DNA from: Anaerolineae bacterium
GTDB taxonomy: Bacteria; Chloroflexota; Anaerolineae; Aggregatilineales; Phototrophicaceae
Length of the DNA stretch: 61,903 nt
Assembly: GCA_023382675.1 (NCBI GenBank)
Contig: JAHDWN010000027.1
Location: 1-61,903 of the forward strand
Direction: 5' to 3'
Shown here in pieces: positions 1 through 8,067 of this stretch. Each line of letters starts with the position of its first letter. Within the stretch, counting starts at the first letter, position 1. Made by a program: the position numbers and the translations under genes. Below the pieces are notes generated by a model that did not search any database, was not told the DNA's origin, and saw nothing but the letters and a program-made list of their open reading frames with translations.

Positions 1-679
1 CGCCGCTGTTGTTGGGATGAATGCCGTCGTAGGTATCTGCCCCCACATTGAAGCCGCTGAACTGATCGACGAGGACGACGGGCGACTGGGCGCTGTTCTT
101 TTGCGCTGCCAGCGTCGCGATGGCGTTGTTGAGCGGGCTCACATTGCTGAACTGGTTGGGGATGATCTGTGCCAGCAGGATGACCACGTCAGGCCGCACG
201 CCGCGCAGGACATCGATGATCTGGCCGAGTTCGTTGGTCGTGCTGGTGACGCTTTGCCCCTGGAGGATGTCGTTGGTGCCCAGGTGGATGAGGACGACCT
301 GCGGTTGATAAGCGGCGGCCCAACCGGGTAGCTGAGCCAGCACCTGATCCGCGCGCCAGCCCCAATGTCCCTCGTGATTGAGGTCGAAATCAGGGTTGGG
401 CGGCGGGGCGGCGTAGTTGCTGGTCTGGCTGCCGACGAAATCCGCGCCGTAGCCACCAGCTTGAATGAGCTGCCACAAGGCGCGCCGGTAGCTGTTCTGC
501 TGGCCGCTGCCCTGGGTGATCGAATCGCCGACCGGCATGATGGACGTTATCGTACCGGATTGTGCCAGCGCGCGCGCATTGCCAATGAGATCGAGGGCTG
601 TGGTTTGCGCAAGGCTGGGAACGATCAGCAGCAGGAGGACGACCAGAGCCAAGCCACGCAGCATCGATGAAAAGCGCAT
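1..679 (-). CDS. SGNH/GDSL-family hydrolase, secreted (3' end cut by window edge)
   Basis: Reading the minus strand from the ATG at 679 gives an open frame that runs off the left edge without a stop, so the C-terminus is missing. Residues 1-25 look like a signal peptide (MRFSSMLRGLALVVLLLLIV). Family blocks are visible: the nucleophile block PVGDSITQG near residue 50, an Asn block (HLGTNDI), and the Asp/His block DGIHPNNSG at the edge. These fit a secreted SGNH esterase, lipase or acyl-hydrolase; the substrate cannot be told. Nearly all of the catalytic domain is present, so only a short tail or an extra C-terminal domain is lost. Confidence 0.85.
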   Translation of the reverse strand, partial: MRFSSMLRGLALVVLLLLIVPSLAQTTALDLIGNARALAQSGTITSIMPVGDSITQGSGQQNSYRRALWQLIQAGGYGADFVGSQTSNYAAPPPNPDFDLNHEGHWGWRADQVLAQLPGWAAAYQPQVVLIHLGTNDILQGQSVTSTTNELGQIIDVLRGVRPDVVILLAQIIPNQFSNVSPLNNAIATLAAQKNSAQSPVVLVDQFSGFNVGADTYDGIHPNNSG

Positions 680-1162
680 ACAGCCTCGTCGCTATTTGAA
701 TCGTTACAGGGTTGCCACGCGCCGACGTTTGCCTCCGCTCGCCAGCCCCTGAAAGCCGCAAACCAGGTTGCTTCGGCAAGCGCGCTCAGGCAATTGGCGC
801 GAGTCTCCATGGTACAGCAAAAACCCGGAAGGAGCTTCAAAATTAGTAAACTCTAACGCTCATTTGCGCTCGTCGTGGGGGCAGGCGGGCTGGCATTGGC
901 GGCACTCTCCAGCGCGTTGTGGTACCGACGAAACATGGCTTGCCCAGCTCGCGTTATGATGTTCTTCACAATCGAGAATTATCTTTGTCACTTTGCGGGC
1001 GTGCTTCGCTGTCAAATATGCTAGGCTACCTTAGAGGAAAAATGTCAATCGTTATAGATTTCAACGCTGCACACATTCTTTTCGTCGCTCCAACGCCACA
1101 AAATCCGAAGGTAGACCCTTTCGGCGTTGTTTGCCGCCTGAAGAGATTTAGGAGAAGCCGCA
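680..1162. other. Intergenic region without a recognised gene
   Basis: This gap lies between the divergent SGNH hydrolase and the small membrane gene, so both promoters probably sit here. No open frame shows a plausible start together with a family signature, and no strong hairpin stands out. It is AT-richer around 1010-1080 than the flanking genes. Confidence 0.5.
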
Positions 1163-1573
1163 ATGTTGAATACAGTGTTCGGTATCTTTCTCGTGCTGCA
1201 CGGATTGGTGCATCTGCTCTATCTGGCCCTGAGCCGCCAGTTGTTTGATCTTGACCCGCCGCTGGTCGGCTGGCCGGAGCGGTCGTGGGCGTTTTCGAGC
1301 GTGCTGGGCGACGTGAACACGCGCCTGCTGGCGACGGTGCTGTATGGGGCAGCGACGATCCTGTTCGTCGTCGGGGGTGTCGGTGTGCTGGCGCGCGCGG
1401 ACTGGTGGTCGCCGCTGGTGGTGATCGCTGCCGTGTTTGCCTCGGCAATCACTGTGCTGTTCTGGGATGGGCAGTTTCAGCGGCTGCCGGATAAAGGCTT
1501 CGTCGGCATCGTCATCAACATCGCGATCCTCGTCGTCGTCTTCCTGATCGAGCGCGGCACGATCACGCTCTAG
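1163..1573 (+). CDS. Small four-helix integral membrane protein, function unknown
   Basis: A 136-residue protein with about four hydrophobic segments: near residues 2-25, 55-77, 82-102 and 113-133. GGAG at 1150-1153 precedes the ATG by about ten bases and is a plausible ribosome site. No catalytic motif is visible and I do not recognise a named family. Its short loops and codon use match its neighbours, so it is probably a resident gene. The immediate neighbours do not suggest a role. Confidence 0.65.
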   Translation: MLNTVFGIFLVLHGLVHLLYLALSRQLFDLDPPLVGWPERSWAFSSVLGDVNTRLLATVLYGAATILFVVGGVGVLARADWWSPLVVIAAVFASAITVLFWDGQFQRLPDKGFVGIVINIAILVVVFLIERGTITL

Positions 1574-1600
1574 GTCGAGACAGCGTGGCGAGGTAGGGGT

Positions 1601-1656
1601 GTGCTTGGTGCTCAGGTAGGCGATGAGTGACGAGGCATGAGCAATGCGTGTGCTTG
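1601..1656. repeat. Heptanucleotide repeat array (degenerate)
   Basis: Successive 7-mers such as GTGCTTG, GTGCTCA, GATGAGT, GACGAGG and CATGAGC follow each other in a 7-nt register just after the membrane gene. This is the first of more than ten such arrays in the window. Confidence 0.5.
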
Positions 1657-1694
1657 ATAGTTTCTAGCCGTGCCGGAAGACATGCGCGCTTGAG

Positions 1695-2051
1695 CTATCG
1701 CAGCGGTAGACGAATGATCTGGTTATCCCATTCGTTGGGTTGACTGGCTTCGATGAGCAGGAGCAAATCATCAATCGCAGCCCCAATCGACGTACCCTGT
1801 CGAATAAGTACCACACCCGTCATTGATCTGCCCGAAGTTACAAATGTCTTGAACTTCGGCTCGATGGTACGGATGTCGCTTGTGACAAGCAGATAACCTT
1901 CATTTGTCGCCCACTCCAGGATGGTGTCGTCGTCAACTGTCCGAAGTCCTATGTCCTGTACGCGGGTGATCTCAGCTGTAGAGCTGCGGAGTCTCAATCC
2001 GCGAATAATGTCGTTGTCGAAATTCTCGTCAAACAGGAGCTTGATCGCCAT
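1695..2051 (-). CDS. DUF5615 family PIN-like protein
   Basis: A 118-residue protein starting MAIKLLFDENFD, with acidic residues typical of the DUF5615/Mut7-C PIN-like fold: D8, E9 and D12 at the N-terminus, the DDDTILEWA segment, and VTSDIRTIE in the middle. Families of this kind are predicted metal-dependent RNases and are usually found directly downstream of a DUF433 gene, as here, with a gap of only 15 bases. A toxin-like role for the pair is an inference from family context; toxicity is not shown by sequence. Confidence 0.8.
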   Translation of the reverse strand: MAIKLLFDENFDNDIIRGLRLRSSTAEITRVQDIGLRTVDDDTILEWATNEGYLLVTSDIRTIEPKFKTFVTSGRSMTGVVLIRQGTSIGAAIDDLLLLIEASQPNEWDNQIIRLPLR

Positions 2052-2066
2052 CGCGCAGGTCGCATT

Positions 2067-2393
2067 TCACGTGGATGATGTGCGCCGGGCGAGCAGGCGC
2101 TCACGGATTCCGGTTTGTGGATAGTCTGCGTCGATGCGGTCGTCGATTTGCTCTTGTACCCGTTCACTCTCAGCGAGATAAGCGTCCAGTGGCTGCCTGT
2201 GCTGCAAGTAGTAGGCAATCACCGCATAGACATCCGACAATGAGAGAGTCGGGTATTTCTGCGCAATTGTTTCGGGCGTCGCGCCGTGGTTGAAGTGATA
2301 GAGCACAGAATCGAGAGTCACACGCGTCCCGGTGATACGAATCACGCCTTCCGGGGTGTACTCAAGAGGAACCGGCGGTGCCTGGAACTCCAT
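2067..2393 (-). CDS. DUF433 domain protein, partner of the DUF5615 gene
   Basis: The start is placed at MEFQAPPVPLEY (2393) because GAGG lies just upstream of that ATG; a longer in-frame start at 2453 has no such support. The protein is 108 residues. It carries the DUF433 pattern: VIRITGTRVTLDSVLYHF, then a helix-turn-helix-like stretch with ETIAQKYPTLSLSDVYAVIAYY. DUF433 proteins are regarded as DNA-binding, antitoxin-like partners of DUF5615 proteins. The order (DUF433 then DUF5615) and the 15-base spacing indicate one transcript. Confidence 0.8.
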   Translation of the reverse strand: MEFQAPPVPLEYTPEGVIRITGTRVTLDSVLYHFNHGATPETIAQKYPTLSLSDVYAVIAYYLQHRQPLDAYLAESERVQEQIDDRIDADYPQTGIRERLLARRTSST

Positions 2394-2564
2394 AGGTAGC
2401 CTCGCGAATAATCTCGTTGTCTCCAGCATACGCCCACGCCCTGTCGCTGTCAACGCGGCGTGAATTCACATCGCTCGCCAGACATAACAAGATGCTTACT
2501 TGACACGGATCGAAAATCCGTTCTATTATTGCGCAAGGGTCGATGGTGTGCGAGGTATCAACGC

Positions 2565-3071
2565 ATGGCATCTCTACCGCTGCAAACCTATGACTTCAAG
2601 GCGCAGTTGGCGCTGGGGAAGCAGGCTGAAGCTTTCCTGGACCGCTACTTCTCGCGCTGGTTCACCATCCGGCAGGTCGATGCGCAGACCGAGCGGCGCG
2701 ATGGCTACGACCGCGTCTTCACCCGCAAGAACAACGGCGAACGCCTCAAGATCGAATATAAGGCTGACTGGCAGGCTGCCGAGACGCACAACGCCTTCAT
2801 CGAGACGATCTCCGTCTACGAGGCGCGCACGCCCGGCTGGGCCTACACCTCGCAGGCGGACATGCTGATCTACTACGTGCCGCCGCTTGGCGTGATCCAC
2901 ATGCTGCCGCTGGAGGTTGTGCGCTTCATGCTGCCGGGCTGGAAGCTGCGCTATCGTGAAGTGCCCGCGCCCAACGAGGGCTATCACACCTATGGCGTGC
3001 TCGTGCCGCTGGCACAGTTCGCCAAGTTTGGCCGCAAGCGCACGGTGCGCGCCGTTCAGCCCAGCTTGTAG
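2565..3071 (+). CDS. Uncharacterised protein, possible PD-(D/E)XK nuclease fold
   Basis: The frame is open from 2460, but the conserved-looking protein begins at MASLPLQTYDFKAQL (2565), giving 168 residues. Residues near 40-62 read ERRDGYDRVFTRKN then RLKIEYKAD, an Asp followed by Glu-x-Lys as in PD-(D/E)XK nucleases; a GEAEAFLD-like helix precedes it. No named family was recognised, and the nuclease assignment rests only on this short motif. It is followed by a three-hairpin repeat and a convergent kinase gene. It could be a stand-alone repair or restriction-like enzyme. Confidence 0.5.
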   Translation: MASLPLQTYDFKAQLALGKQAEAFLDRYFSRWFTIRQVDAQTERRDGYDRVFTRKNNGERLKIEYKADWQAAETHNAFIETISVYEARTPGWAYTSQADMLIYYVPPLGVIHMLPLEVVRFMLPGWKLRYREVPAPNEGYHTYGVLVPLAQFAKFGRKRTVRAVQPSL

Positions 3072-3078
3072 GATCGCC

Positions 3079-3220
3079 AATGGCTCAAAGCCACTGGCTG
3101 GCGCTGCGAAGCCTGCTTCAGCAGGCTGCCAGAATGCACTGAGGATTGACCAGCCACCTTCCAGGTGGCTTCGCTTGAACTTAGCCCGATGCTTCGAGCA
3201 TCGGGTGGGCGATCTGTGCC
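3079..3220. repeat. Three-hairpin intergenic repeat element
   Basis: Three consecutive palindromes are visible: GCCTGC/GCAGGC around 3110, CAGCCACC/GGTGGCTT around 3152-3172, and GCCCGATGC/GCATCGGGT around 3183-3210. They fill the gap between two convergent genes and could act as a bidirectional transcription or mRNA-end structure. The style resembles the ~180-bp element at 13081, but the sequence is different. Confidence 0.6.
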
Positions 3221-3232
3221 CTCTATCTGAGA

Positions 3233-3724
3233 TTACAGCTTGTAACCGAACTTACGCAGCAGGCCTTTGCGCCAGGCGATGCCCTCGTCGTCTTCGATGC
3301 CCTTGCTGGGGAAGCCATCGATCACACCCAGGATGCCGCGCCCCTGCTCGCTCTCGGCGATGATGACTTCTGTCGGGTTGGCCGTCGCGCAGAAGATGCG
3401 CACGACTTCCGGCACGGCCTTGACCGCGTGAAGCACGTTGATCGGGAAGAAGCCGTCGCCGAGGAAGAGGATGAAGCTGTGCCCGGCGGAGAGCGCCAGC
3501 GCGTTCTGCTTTGCCAGCGCGATCATCGCCTCATCGGTGCCTGTCCAGCGGACGAGACACGCGCCGGAGGCTTCGCAGAAGGCCAGCCCGAACTTGATGT
3601 TGGGCACGGCGGTCACGAGCGCCTCGTGCATGTCTTCGACGGTCTTGATGAAGTGGCTTTGCCCCAGGATGAAGTTGGTCGCTTCCGGCTTTTCGATCTG
3701 GACGGTGCTTAGGTTCAGGGACAT
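3233..3724 (-). CDS. Adenosine-specific kinase
   Basis: The 163-residue protein matches the small adenosine-specific kinase family (COG1839 type). Features include an N-terminal ATNFILGQSHFIKTVEDM, then FGLAFCEASGACLVRW, HSFILFLGDGFFP and the conserved VFCATANP-like segment IFCATANPTEV, ending in GIEDDEGIAWRKGLLRKFGYKL, the usual family C-terminus. The family phosphorylates adenosine to AMP in the cytoplasm. Length is normal for the family. It is transcribed toward the three-hairpin repeat at 3079-3220. Confidence 0.85.
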   Translation of the reverse strand: MSLNLSTVQIEKPEATNFILGQSHFIKTVEDMHEALVTAVPNIKFGLAFCEASGACLVRWTGTDEAMIALAKQNALALSAGHSFILFLGDGFFPINVLHAVKAVPEVVRIFCATANPTEVIIAESEQGRGILGVIDGFPSKGIEDDEGIAWRKGLLRKFGYKL

Positions 3725-3778
3725 GGATGCTGCTCCCTAATGTGGTCATGCGCTATCAGCGGAATATACCATACCGGG

Positions 3779-4981
3779 TTAGCGCATGTGCAGCAGGTGT
3801 TCGATCTCGTCCGCGGCCCGCGTGACGCCGCCGGTGGCTCGAAACGTCTCGCCCATCTGCTGCGCATTTGCCTTGAACTTCGGCTCGGTCAGCAGCCGCG
3901 CCGCCGACGCGCGGATCGCCTGACTGGTCACCTGCCCACGTTTGAGCATCAGGCCCGCCTCCAGTTCGACCACGCGCATGGCGTTCAGCGTTTGCTCTGC
4001 CTGCTGGGGAACGACCAGCAGCGGCACGCCAAAATACAGGCTGTCGTGGATGCTGTTCAGACCGCCATGCGAGATGAACAGCGCGGCGCGTTTGAGAATA
4101 TCGACCTGCGGCACCCACGAATAGATGGCTACGTTTTCCGGCAGCGCCCCGAATGACTCCGGATCGAGACGCTTGCCTGTCGTCATCATGACGAAATCCT
4201 CCCCACCGGCGAAGGCGTCGATGCAAGCCCTGAAGAAGGCCGCGTTTTCGTTGTTCAGTGTGCCGAGCGAGACGTAGATCAAACGCCGACCCTGGACTCG
4301 ATCATAGGAGAAGGGCGCGCTGGCCGGGGCTTCGTAGGGCGTCCAGCCGACAAAGCGCACGCTGTCGTGGACGGTATCCGCAAACGGCTGATACTCCCTG
4401 GATGTGTAGTGGATCGAAATGTCGCCGAGGTTGTTCAAAATCCCCACAAAATTCAGGGGCGGCAAGTCGTATGCTTTCGTCAGGCGGTTGGCGCGCCGGT
4501 TCGCGTCAATACCCTTGTCCAGGTCGCGCAGGATCAACGGCAGTACGAGCGGCAGCAGCTTGAGCATCGTGGCGGGGGGTGGGGTGGTCAGCGGCGCGAG
4601 TGCCAGCGACGCGACGGTGGGCAGCTTCAAGATCTGCGCCGTTAGACGACCCCAGGAACACATGCTGTCAAACATCACGTAATCGGGCTGCGAGTCGCGC
4701 GCGTGCGCCAGCAGTTGGGGCAGCACCTGCTCGCTGGTCGTGATCATGGCCTGGGCGACGCGCTGAGGCACGCTGCCGCTCAGACCTTGAGACGTGAAGT
4801 AGTCATTGCCAATATCGCTGTAGGCGTGGAACGTCGCCCCTGCGGACTCAACGGACGTCCGGTATTCTTCCGTGACGAAGTACGTGATCTCGTGCCCACG
4901 CCGAACCAACTCCTGCACGACCGGGAGTGACGGCGTGACGTGTCCATGACCAGGAATACTGAAAAAGAGAGCTTTTGGCAT
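3779..4981 (-). CDS. MGT-family glycosyltransferase (GT1, macrolide/UDP-glucuronosyl type)
   Basis: A 400-residue GT-B glycosyltransferase. The N-terminus MPKALFFSIPGHGHVTPSL carries the acceptor-side GHGHVxP motif of MGT enzymes. The C-terminal donor-binding region reads SWVPQVDILKRAALFISHGG, then NSIHDSLYFGVPLLVVPQQAEQ, as in family GT1. AAGGGA stands about 11 bases before the ATG. Such enzymes transfer sugars from nucleotide donors to lipids or secondary metabolites; the acceptor is unknown. No biosynthetic cluster surrounds it. Confidence 0.88.
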   Translation of the reverse strand: MPKALFFSIPGHGHVTPSLPVVQELVRRGHEITYFVTEEYRTSVESAGATFHAYSDIGNDYFTSQGLSGSVPQRVAQAMITTSEQVLPQLLAHARDSQPDYVMFDSMCSWGRLTAQILKLPTVASLALAPLTTPPPATMLKLLPLVLPLILRDLDKGIDANRRANRLTKAYDLPPLNFVGILNNLGDISIHYTSREYQPFADTVHDSVRFVGWTPYEAPASAPFSYDRVQGRRLIYVSLGTLNNENAAFFRACIDAFAGGEDFVMMTTGKRLDPESFGALPENVAIYSWVPQVDILKRAALFISHGGLNSIHDSLYFGVPLLVVPQQAEQTLNAMRVVELEAGLMLKRGQVTSQAIRASAARLLTEPKFKANAQQMGETFRATGGVTRAADEIEHLLHMR

Positions 4982-5099
4982 GATCGCGTTCCCTTGAAGG
5001 TTAAGTGGTCAAGACTTCCTTTTGCGCAGAGGCGTAACCTGGTCAAAGAGGCCGCGATGATTGCGTTGTTGTCTGTGAGAAATATTCCCTTGGTTGGTG

Positions 5100-5201
5100 T
5101 CACATGGCTGCGACGATGGCGACGAGAATGGCCGCCACGAGGACGAACGAAAAAAGCCGACCGAGCATCGTCACGCATCCATCATCACTCTGATCTTCCA
5201 T
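5100..5201 (-). CDS. Candidate 33-residue single-pass membrane protein
   Basis: A short frame begins at 5201 after a purine-rich GGAAAGGA placed about 8 bases before the ATG. It encodes an acidic head (MEDQSDDGCVTMLGRL) followed by one hydrophobic helix (FSFVLVAAILVAIVAAM) and a stop. The layout is that of a small membrane protein. It is upstream of, and co-directional with, the glycosyltransferase, separated by about 120 bases. There is no family match; evidence is the ribosome site and hydrophobic segment only. The rest of 4982-5401 shows nothing else. Confidence 0.4.
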   Translation of the reverse strand: MEDQSDDGCVTMLGRLFSFVLVAAILVAIVAAM

Positions 5202-5401
5202 ATCGAGTCCTTTCCTTTCGCAGCATTCGTTGAGCGGGTTTGCTAAATCTGGTTGGATTGAGACGGCGGCGGGCGCGCCGTTACCTCCGATGACTTCGTT
5301 TGCGCATCCCTACGGCTGCCCGCTACATCCACACATTCTCTGTGTCCTCCGTGCCTGTGCACAGCAGGCAGGCCTCCTTTAGGGTTGTGGTTCCAATGCG
5401 C

Positions 5402-6454
5402 TCAAATCTGAGCGATGATCGCCTGGGCGAACTCGGATGTGCTCAGCCACTCGCCGCCGCCGGCGATGTCCGCCGTGCGCGCGCCGCACGCCAGCACCTT
5501 GTCCACCGCTGCCTCGACTGCGCGCGCCTCGTCCTCCAGCGCCAGACTGTAACGCAGGAGCATGGCCGCGCTCAAGATCGTGCCAATGGGGTTGGCTTTG
5601 CCCTGCCCGGCGATGTCCGGCGCGCTGCCATGCACCGGCTCGTAGAGGCCGAAGCGCCCGTCGCCGAGCGACGCCGACGGCAGCATGCCCAGCGACCCGG
5701 CCAGGACTGAGGCTTCGTCGCTCAAAATGTCGCCGAACATGTTGCTCGCCAGCAGCACGTCGAAGCTGGCCGGGCGCGTCAGCAGGTGCATGGCGCAGCT
5801 ATCGACCAGCGCGTGCTCAAGCTGCACGTCGGCGTAGTCCTCGTGGACTTTCGTCACCGTGCGCCGCCACAGACGCATCGCCGCCAGCACGTTGGCCTTA
5901 TCCACCGACGTGACCTTGTTGCGCCGGATCTGCGCCGCGCGGAAGGCGACATGCGCGACGCGCTCGACCTCCGGCACCGAGTACATCTCAGTGTCGTAAG
6001 CCGTGTCGCCGTCGCCCTGCTCCTGGCGCGCGCCGAAGTACATGCCGCCGGTCAGCTCGCGCACAAAGAGCATATCGACGCCTTCGAGCAGTTCCGGGCG
6101 CAGCGGAGCATAATGCGCCAGCGCCGGATAGGCCTTGACCGGGCGCAGATTGGCGAACAGCCCGAAATGTTTGCGGATGCCGAGCAGCCCTTGCTCCGGG
6201 CGCACGGCGGCAGCGTCATATTTCGGCAGCCCGACCGCGCCGAGCAGGATGGCGTCGCTGCTTTCGGCGGTGCGCAGTGTCTCCGGGGGCAGGGGGTTGC
6301 CGGTCTTATCGATGGCGCTGCCGCCGATCAAGGCTTGCTCGTAGCTGAATTCGTGCCCGAACCTGGCGGCGACCGCGTTCAGCACGTTGACGGCCTGAGT
6401 CGTGACCTCTGGCCCGATACCGTCGCCGGGGAGGACGGTGAGGGTAGCTTTCAT
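5402..6454 (-). CDS. leuB: 3-isopropylmalate dehydrogenase
   Basis: A 350-residue protein of normal LeuB length. It begins MKATLTVLPGDGIGPEV and contains FVRELTGGMYFG, VTSVDKANVLAAMRLWR and the metal/substrate segment SNMFGDILSDEASVLAGSLG, then EPVHGSAPDIAGQGKANP. LeuB oxidises and decarboxylates 3-isopropylmalate with NAD+ in leucine synthesis, and the same enzyme class acts on 3-methylmalate in the citramalate route. It is on the same strand as the leu/ilv cluster but about 9 kb from its last gene, with no visible leader peptide of its own. Confidence 0.95.
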   Translation of the reverse strand: MKATLTVLPGDGIGPEVTTQAVNVLNAVAARFGHEFSYEQALIGGSAIDKTGNPLPPETLRTAESSDAILLGAVGLPKYDAAAVRPEQGLLGIRKHFGLFANLRPVKAYPALAHYAPLRPELLEGVDMLFVRELTGGMYFGARQEQGDGDTAYDTEMYSVPEVERVAHVAFRAAQIRRNKVTSVDKANVLAAMRLWRRTVTKVHEDYADVQLEHALVDSCAMHLLTRPASFDVLLASNMFGDILSDEASVLAGSLGMLPSASLGDGRFGLYEPVHGSAPDIAGQGKANPIGTILSAAMLLRYSLALEDEARAVEAAVDKVLACGARTADIAGGGEWLSTSEFAQAIIAQI

Positions 6455-6602
6455 TGTTTGTGTTCCCTGATGATCGTGAATTATCCAGTGCAGGTCACAA
6501 CCATAGCACGCCGCCGCGCAATGATCCAGCAGTTGCCCTCCTCTTCACGTGAGTGTGTAATACCACGACTCACAGCGTTTGTGAAAAACCTATAGGGATC
6601 GT

Positions 6603-6633
6603 TTGTACTCGACAACAAGACACAAACTATACT
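6603..6633 (+). promoter_or_regulatory. Possible promoter of the first STAS-like gene
   Basis: TTGTAC at 6603-6608 and TATACT at 6628-6633 are separated by 19 bases, in an AT-rich stretch 45 bases before the gene at 6677. The spacer is longer than ideal, so this is tentative. Confidence 0.3.
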
Positions 6634-6676
6634 TGGGGATGTAGATCGTTTAGATGTTGCCGAGGACGCCGCATAA

Positions 6677-7081
6677 ATGCCAATCCACGTCGGGTGGGAT
6701 GACCATACACACGCTGCTGTTCGCTTCGATCTCCATGGTTACTGGTCTTGGGCGGCATTTGTCGGTGCCATCGCCCAGGCGAATACCCTGGTGGAAAGCT
6801 GCGAACAGGATGTTGCCCTGATTTTCTATCCCGACCGCGCCGGTGCCTGGCATCTGTCGAGTGACTTTCTATCGCAGTTACGCCTGCTGCGGCAGAAGCG
6901 TCACCCGCGCATCCGCCGGCTCGTCGTCGTCCTGCACCGTGGTGATGCGGTCGTTTGCAACATGATCAAAGTCCTCGCCCGTGTCTTGCCCCCGACGTTG
7001 CAGCCGGTGCTCGTCGAAACCCTGGCCGACGCACGCCACTTTCTCGCCGCGCAACTGCCTTCCGCCAGGGCATCATACTAG
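6677..7081 (+). CDS. STAS-like small protein, copy 1
   Basis: A 134-residue soluble protein starting MPIHVGWDDHTHAAVRFDLHG, followed by WSWAAFVGAIAQA. The alternation of a short strand, a Gly-Tyr/Thr-Trp-x-Trp turn and a helix, with a later LVVVLHRGDAVVCNMI strand-helix, resembles SpoIIAA/STAS-fold domains. It is a clear paralogue of the next gene: both have WDE/WDD near the start, G-x-W-x-W, and a final L-x-x-A-R segment. A regulatory or anti-sigma-antagonist-like role is inferred from fold only; no partner kinase gene is nearby. Confidence 0.55.
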   Translation: MPIHVGWDDHTHAAVRFDLHGYWSWAAFVGAIAQANTLVESCEQDVALIFYPDRAGAWHLSSDFLSQLRLLRQKRHPRIRRLVVVLHRGDAVVCNMIKVLARVLPPTLQPVLVETLADARHFLAAQLPSARASY

Positions 7082-7326
7082 CCTGACAGTTTAAACTTCC
7101 TCTGTAACCCATCCCAGAAATCATCATCAGGTTATCGGCCCTGGGCGCAGGTTTAGCGTATTTGCGCCTGCCAGCCTATACGTTTGTTTGGCCGCATGTC
7201 GCCCTATGATATTTACATGTTTTATTAAATTTCGATGTAGTATGGACACCTCCTAGGTTTATTGTGTAAATGCGTGAAAATGCGTGTTCATCAAGTGGGC
7301 GGGCATACGCCAAAGAAGGTAGAGGG

Positions 7327-7773
7327 ATGATTGGCATCTCAGTTCTGTGGGATGAACGTGCAGACAACATGCTGCGCATGGACATCTCTGGGACCTGGCT
7401 GTGGCCGGACATTTACGATGCCCACCGCCAGGCATGGGAAATGGTAGAGCAAACGGGACGGCCAGCGACGCTCGTGTACAATCTCGATTTGTTCGCCTGG
7501 CATCAGTACCCAATCCACAGTGTAGTTGTCCCCATGCAAAACGTCTACAAAATGCATCATCCCAATGTGATCCAGGTGATAGCTATCACCGGAACGCAGA
7601 GCGTTTTTGTGCGTTCGATGGTGCAGATGCTGCTGCGGCAATTACCTCAACTGCATACGCTGAGCCTTGCTCGCGACCTCAACGAAGCGCGGCAAATTAC
7701 CGCGCAGGTCACGGGCATACCGACAAAACCAGGCACCGGGACTCTACATCCCCCGTCGATTGCGTTCACCTGA
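7327..7773 (+). CDS. STAS-like small protein, copy 2
   Basis: The start is set at MIGISVLWDERADNMLRMD (7327), because AGAGGG lies directly before this ATG; the frame is open from 7270. The 148-residue protein parallels the gene at 6677 (SGTWLWPDIYDAHRQA corresponds to HGYWSWAAFVGAIAQA). It has a Pro/Thr-rich tail from about residue 130. The two genes are tandem duplicates diverged well beyond nucleotide similarity. The 245-base gap before it is AT-rich (TTTTATTAAATTTC around 7220) and probably holds its promoter. Confidence 0.55.
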   Translation: MIGISVLWDERADNMLRMDISGTWLWPDIYDAHRQAWEMVEQTGRPATLVYNLDLFAWHQYPIHSVVVPMQNVYKMHHPNVIQVIAITGTQSVFVRSMVQMLLRQLPQLHTLSLARDLNEARQITAQVTGIPTKPGTGTLHPPSIAFT

Positions 7774-8067
7774 GCGTGTAGACGGGGCGCGAAATCGTCA
7801 CGGATCAAAGCGGTCTCTACTTACGCGCATGTGCGCCATGCCCATGATTTGTGGTGCGCACTGCGCGTGCCCTCAATTTGCCCCATGCCAATTCGATCCG
7901 GTAAGGACAATCGTCACTGCCTGTCTATGACCATGATCGACACATGATCTGACACAATAAGGGCTGGCGTGTCATCGCTGAAGATGTAACAGCGGTGACG
8001 GTCGGCTTTCGGCCTCTGACCGAACCTCTCATCTGAGTTTGACCAAGAACACAAGAAAGAGTCATTC

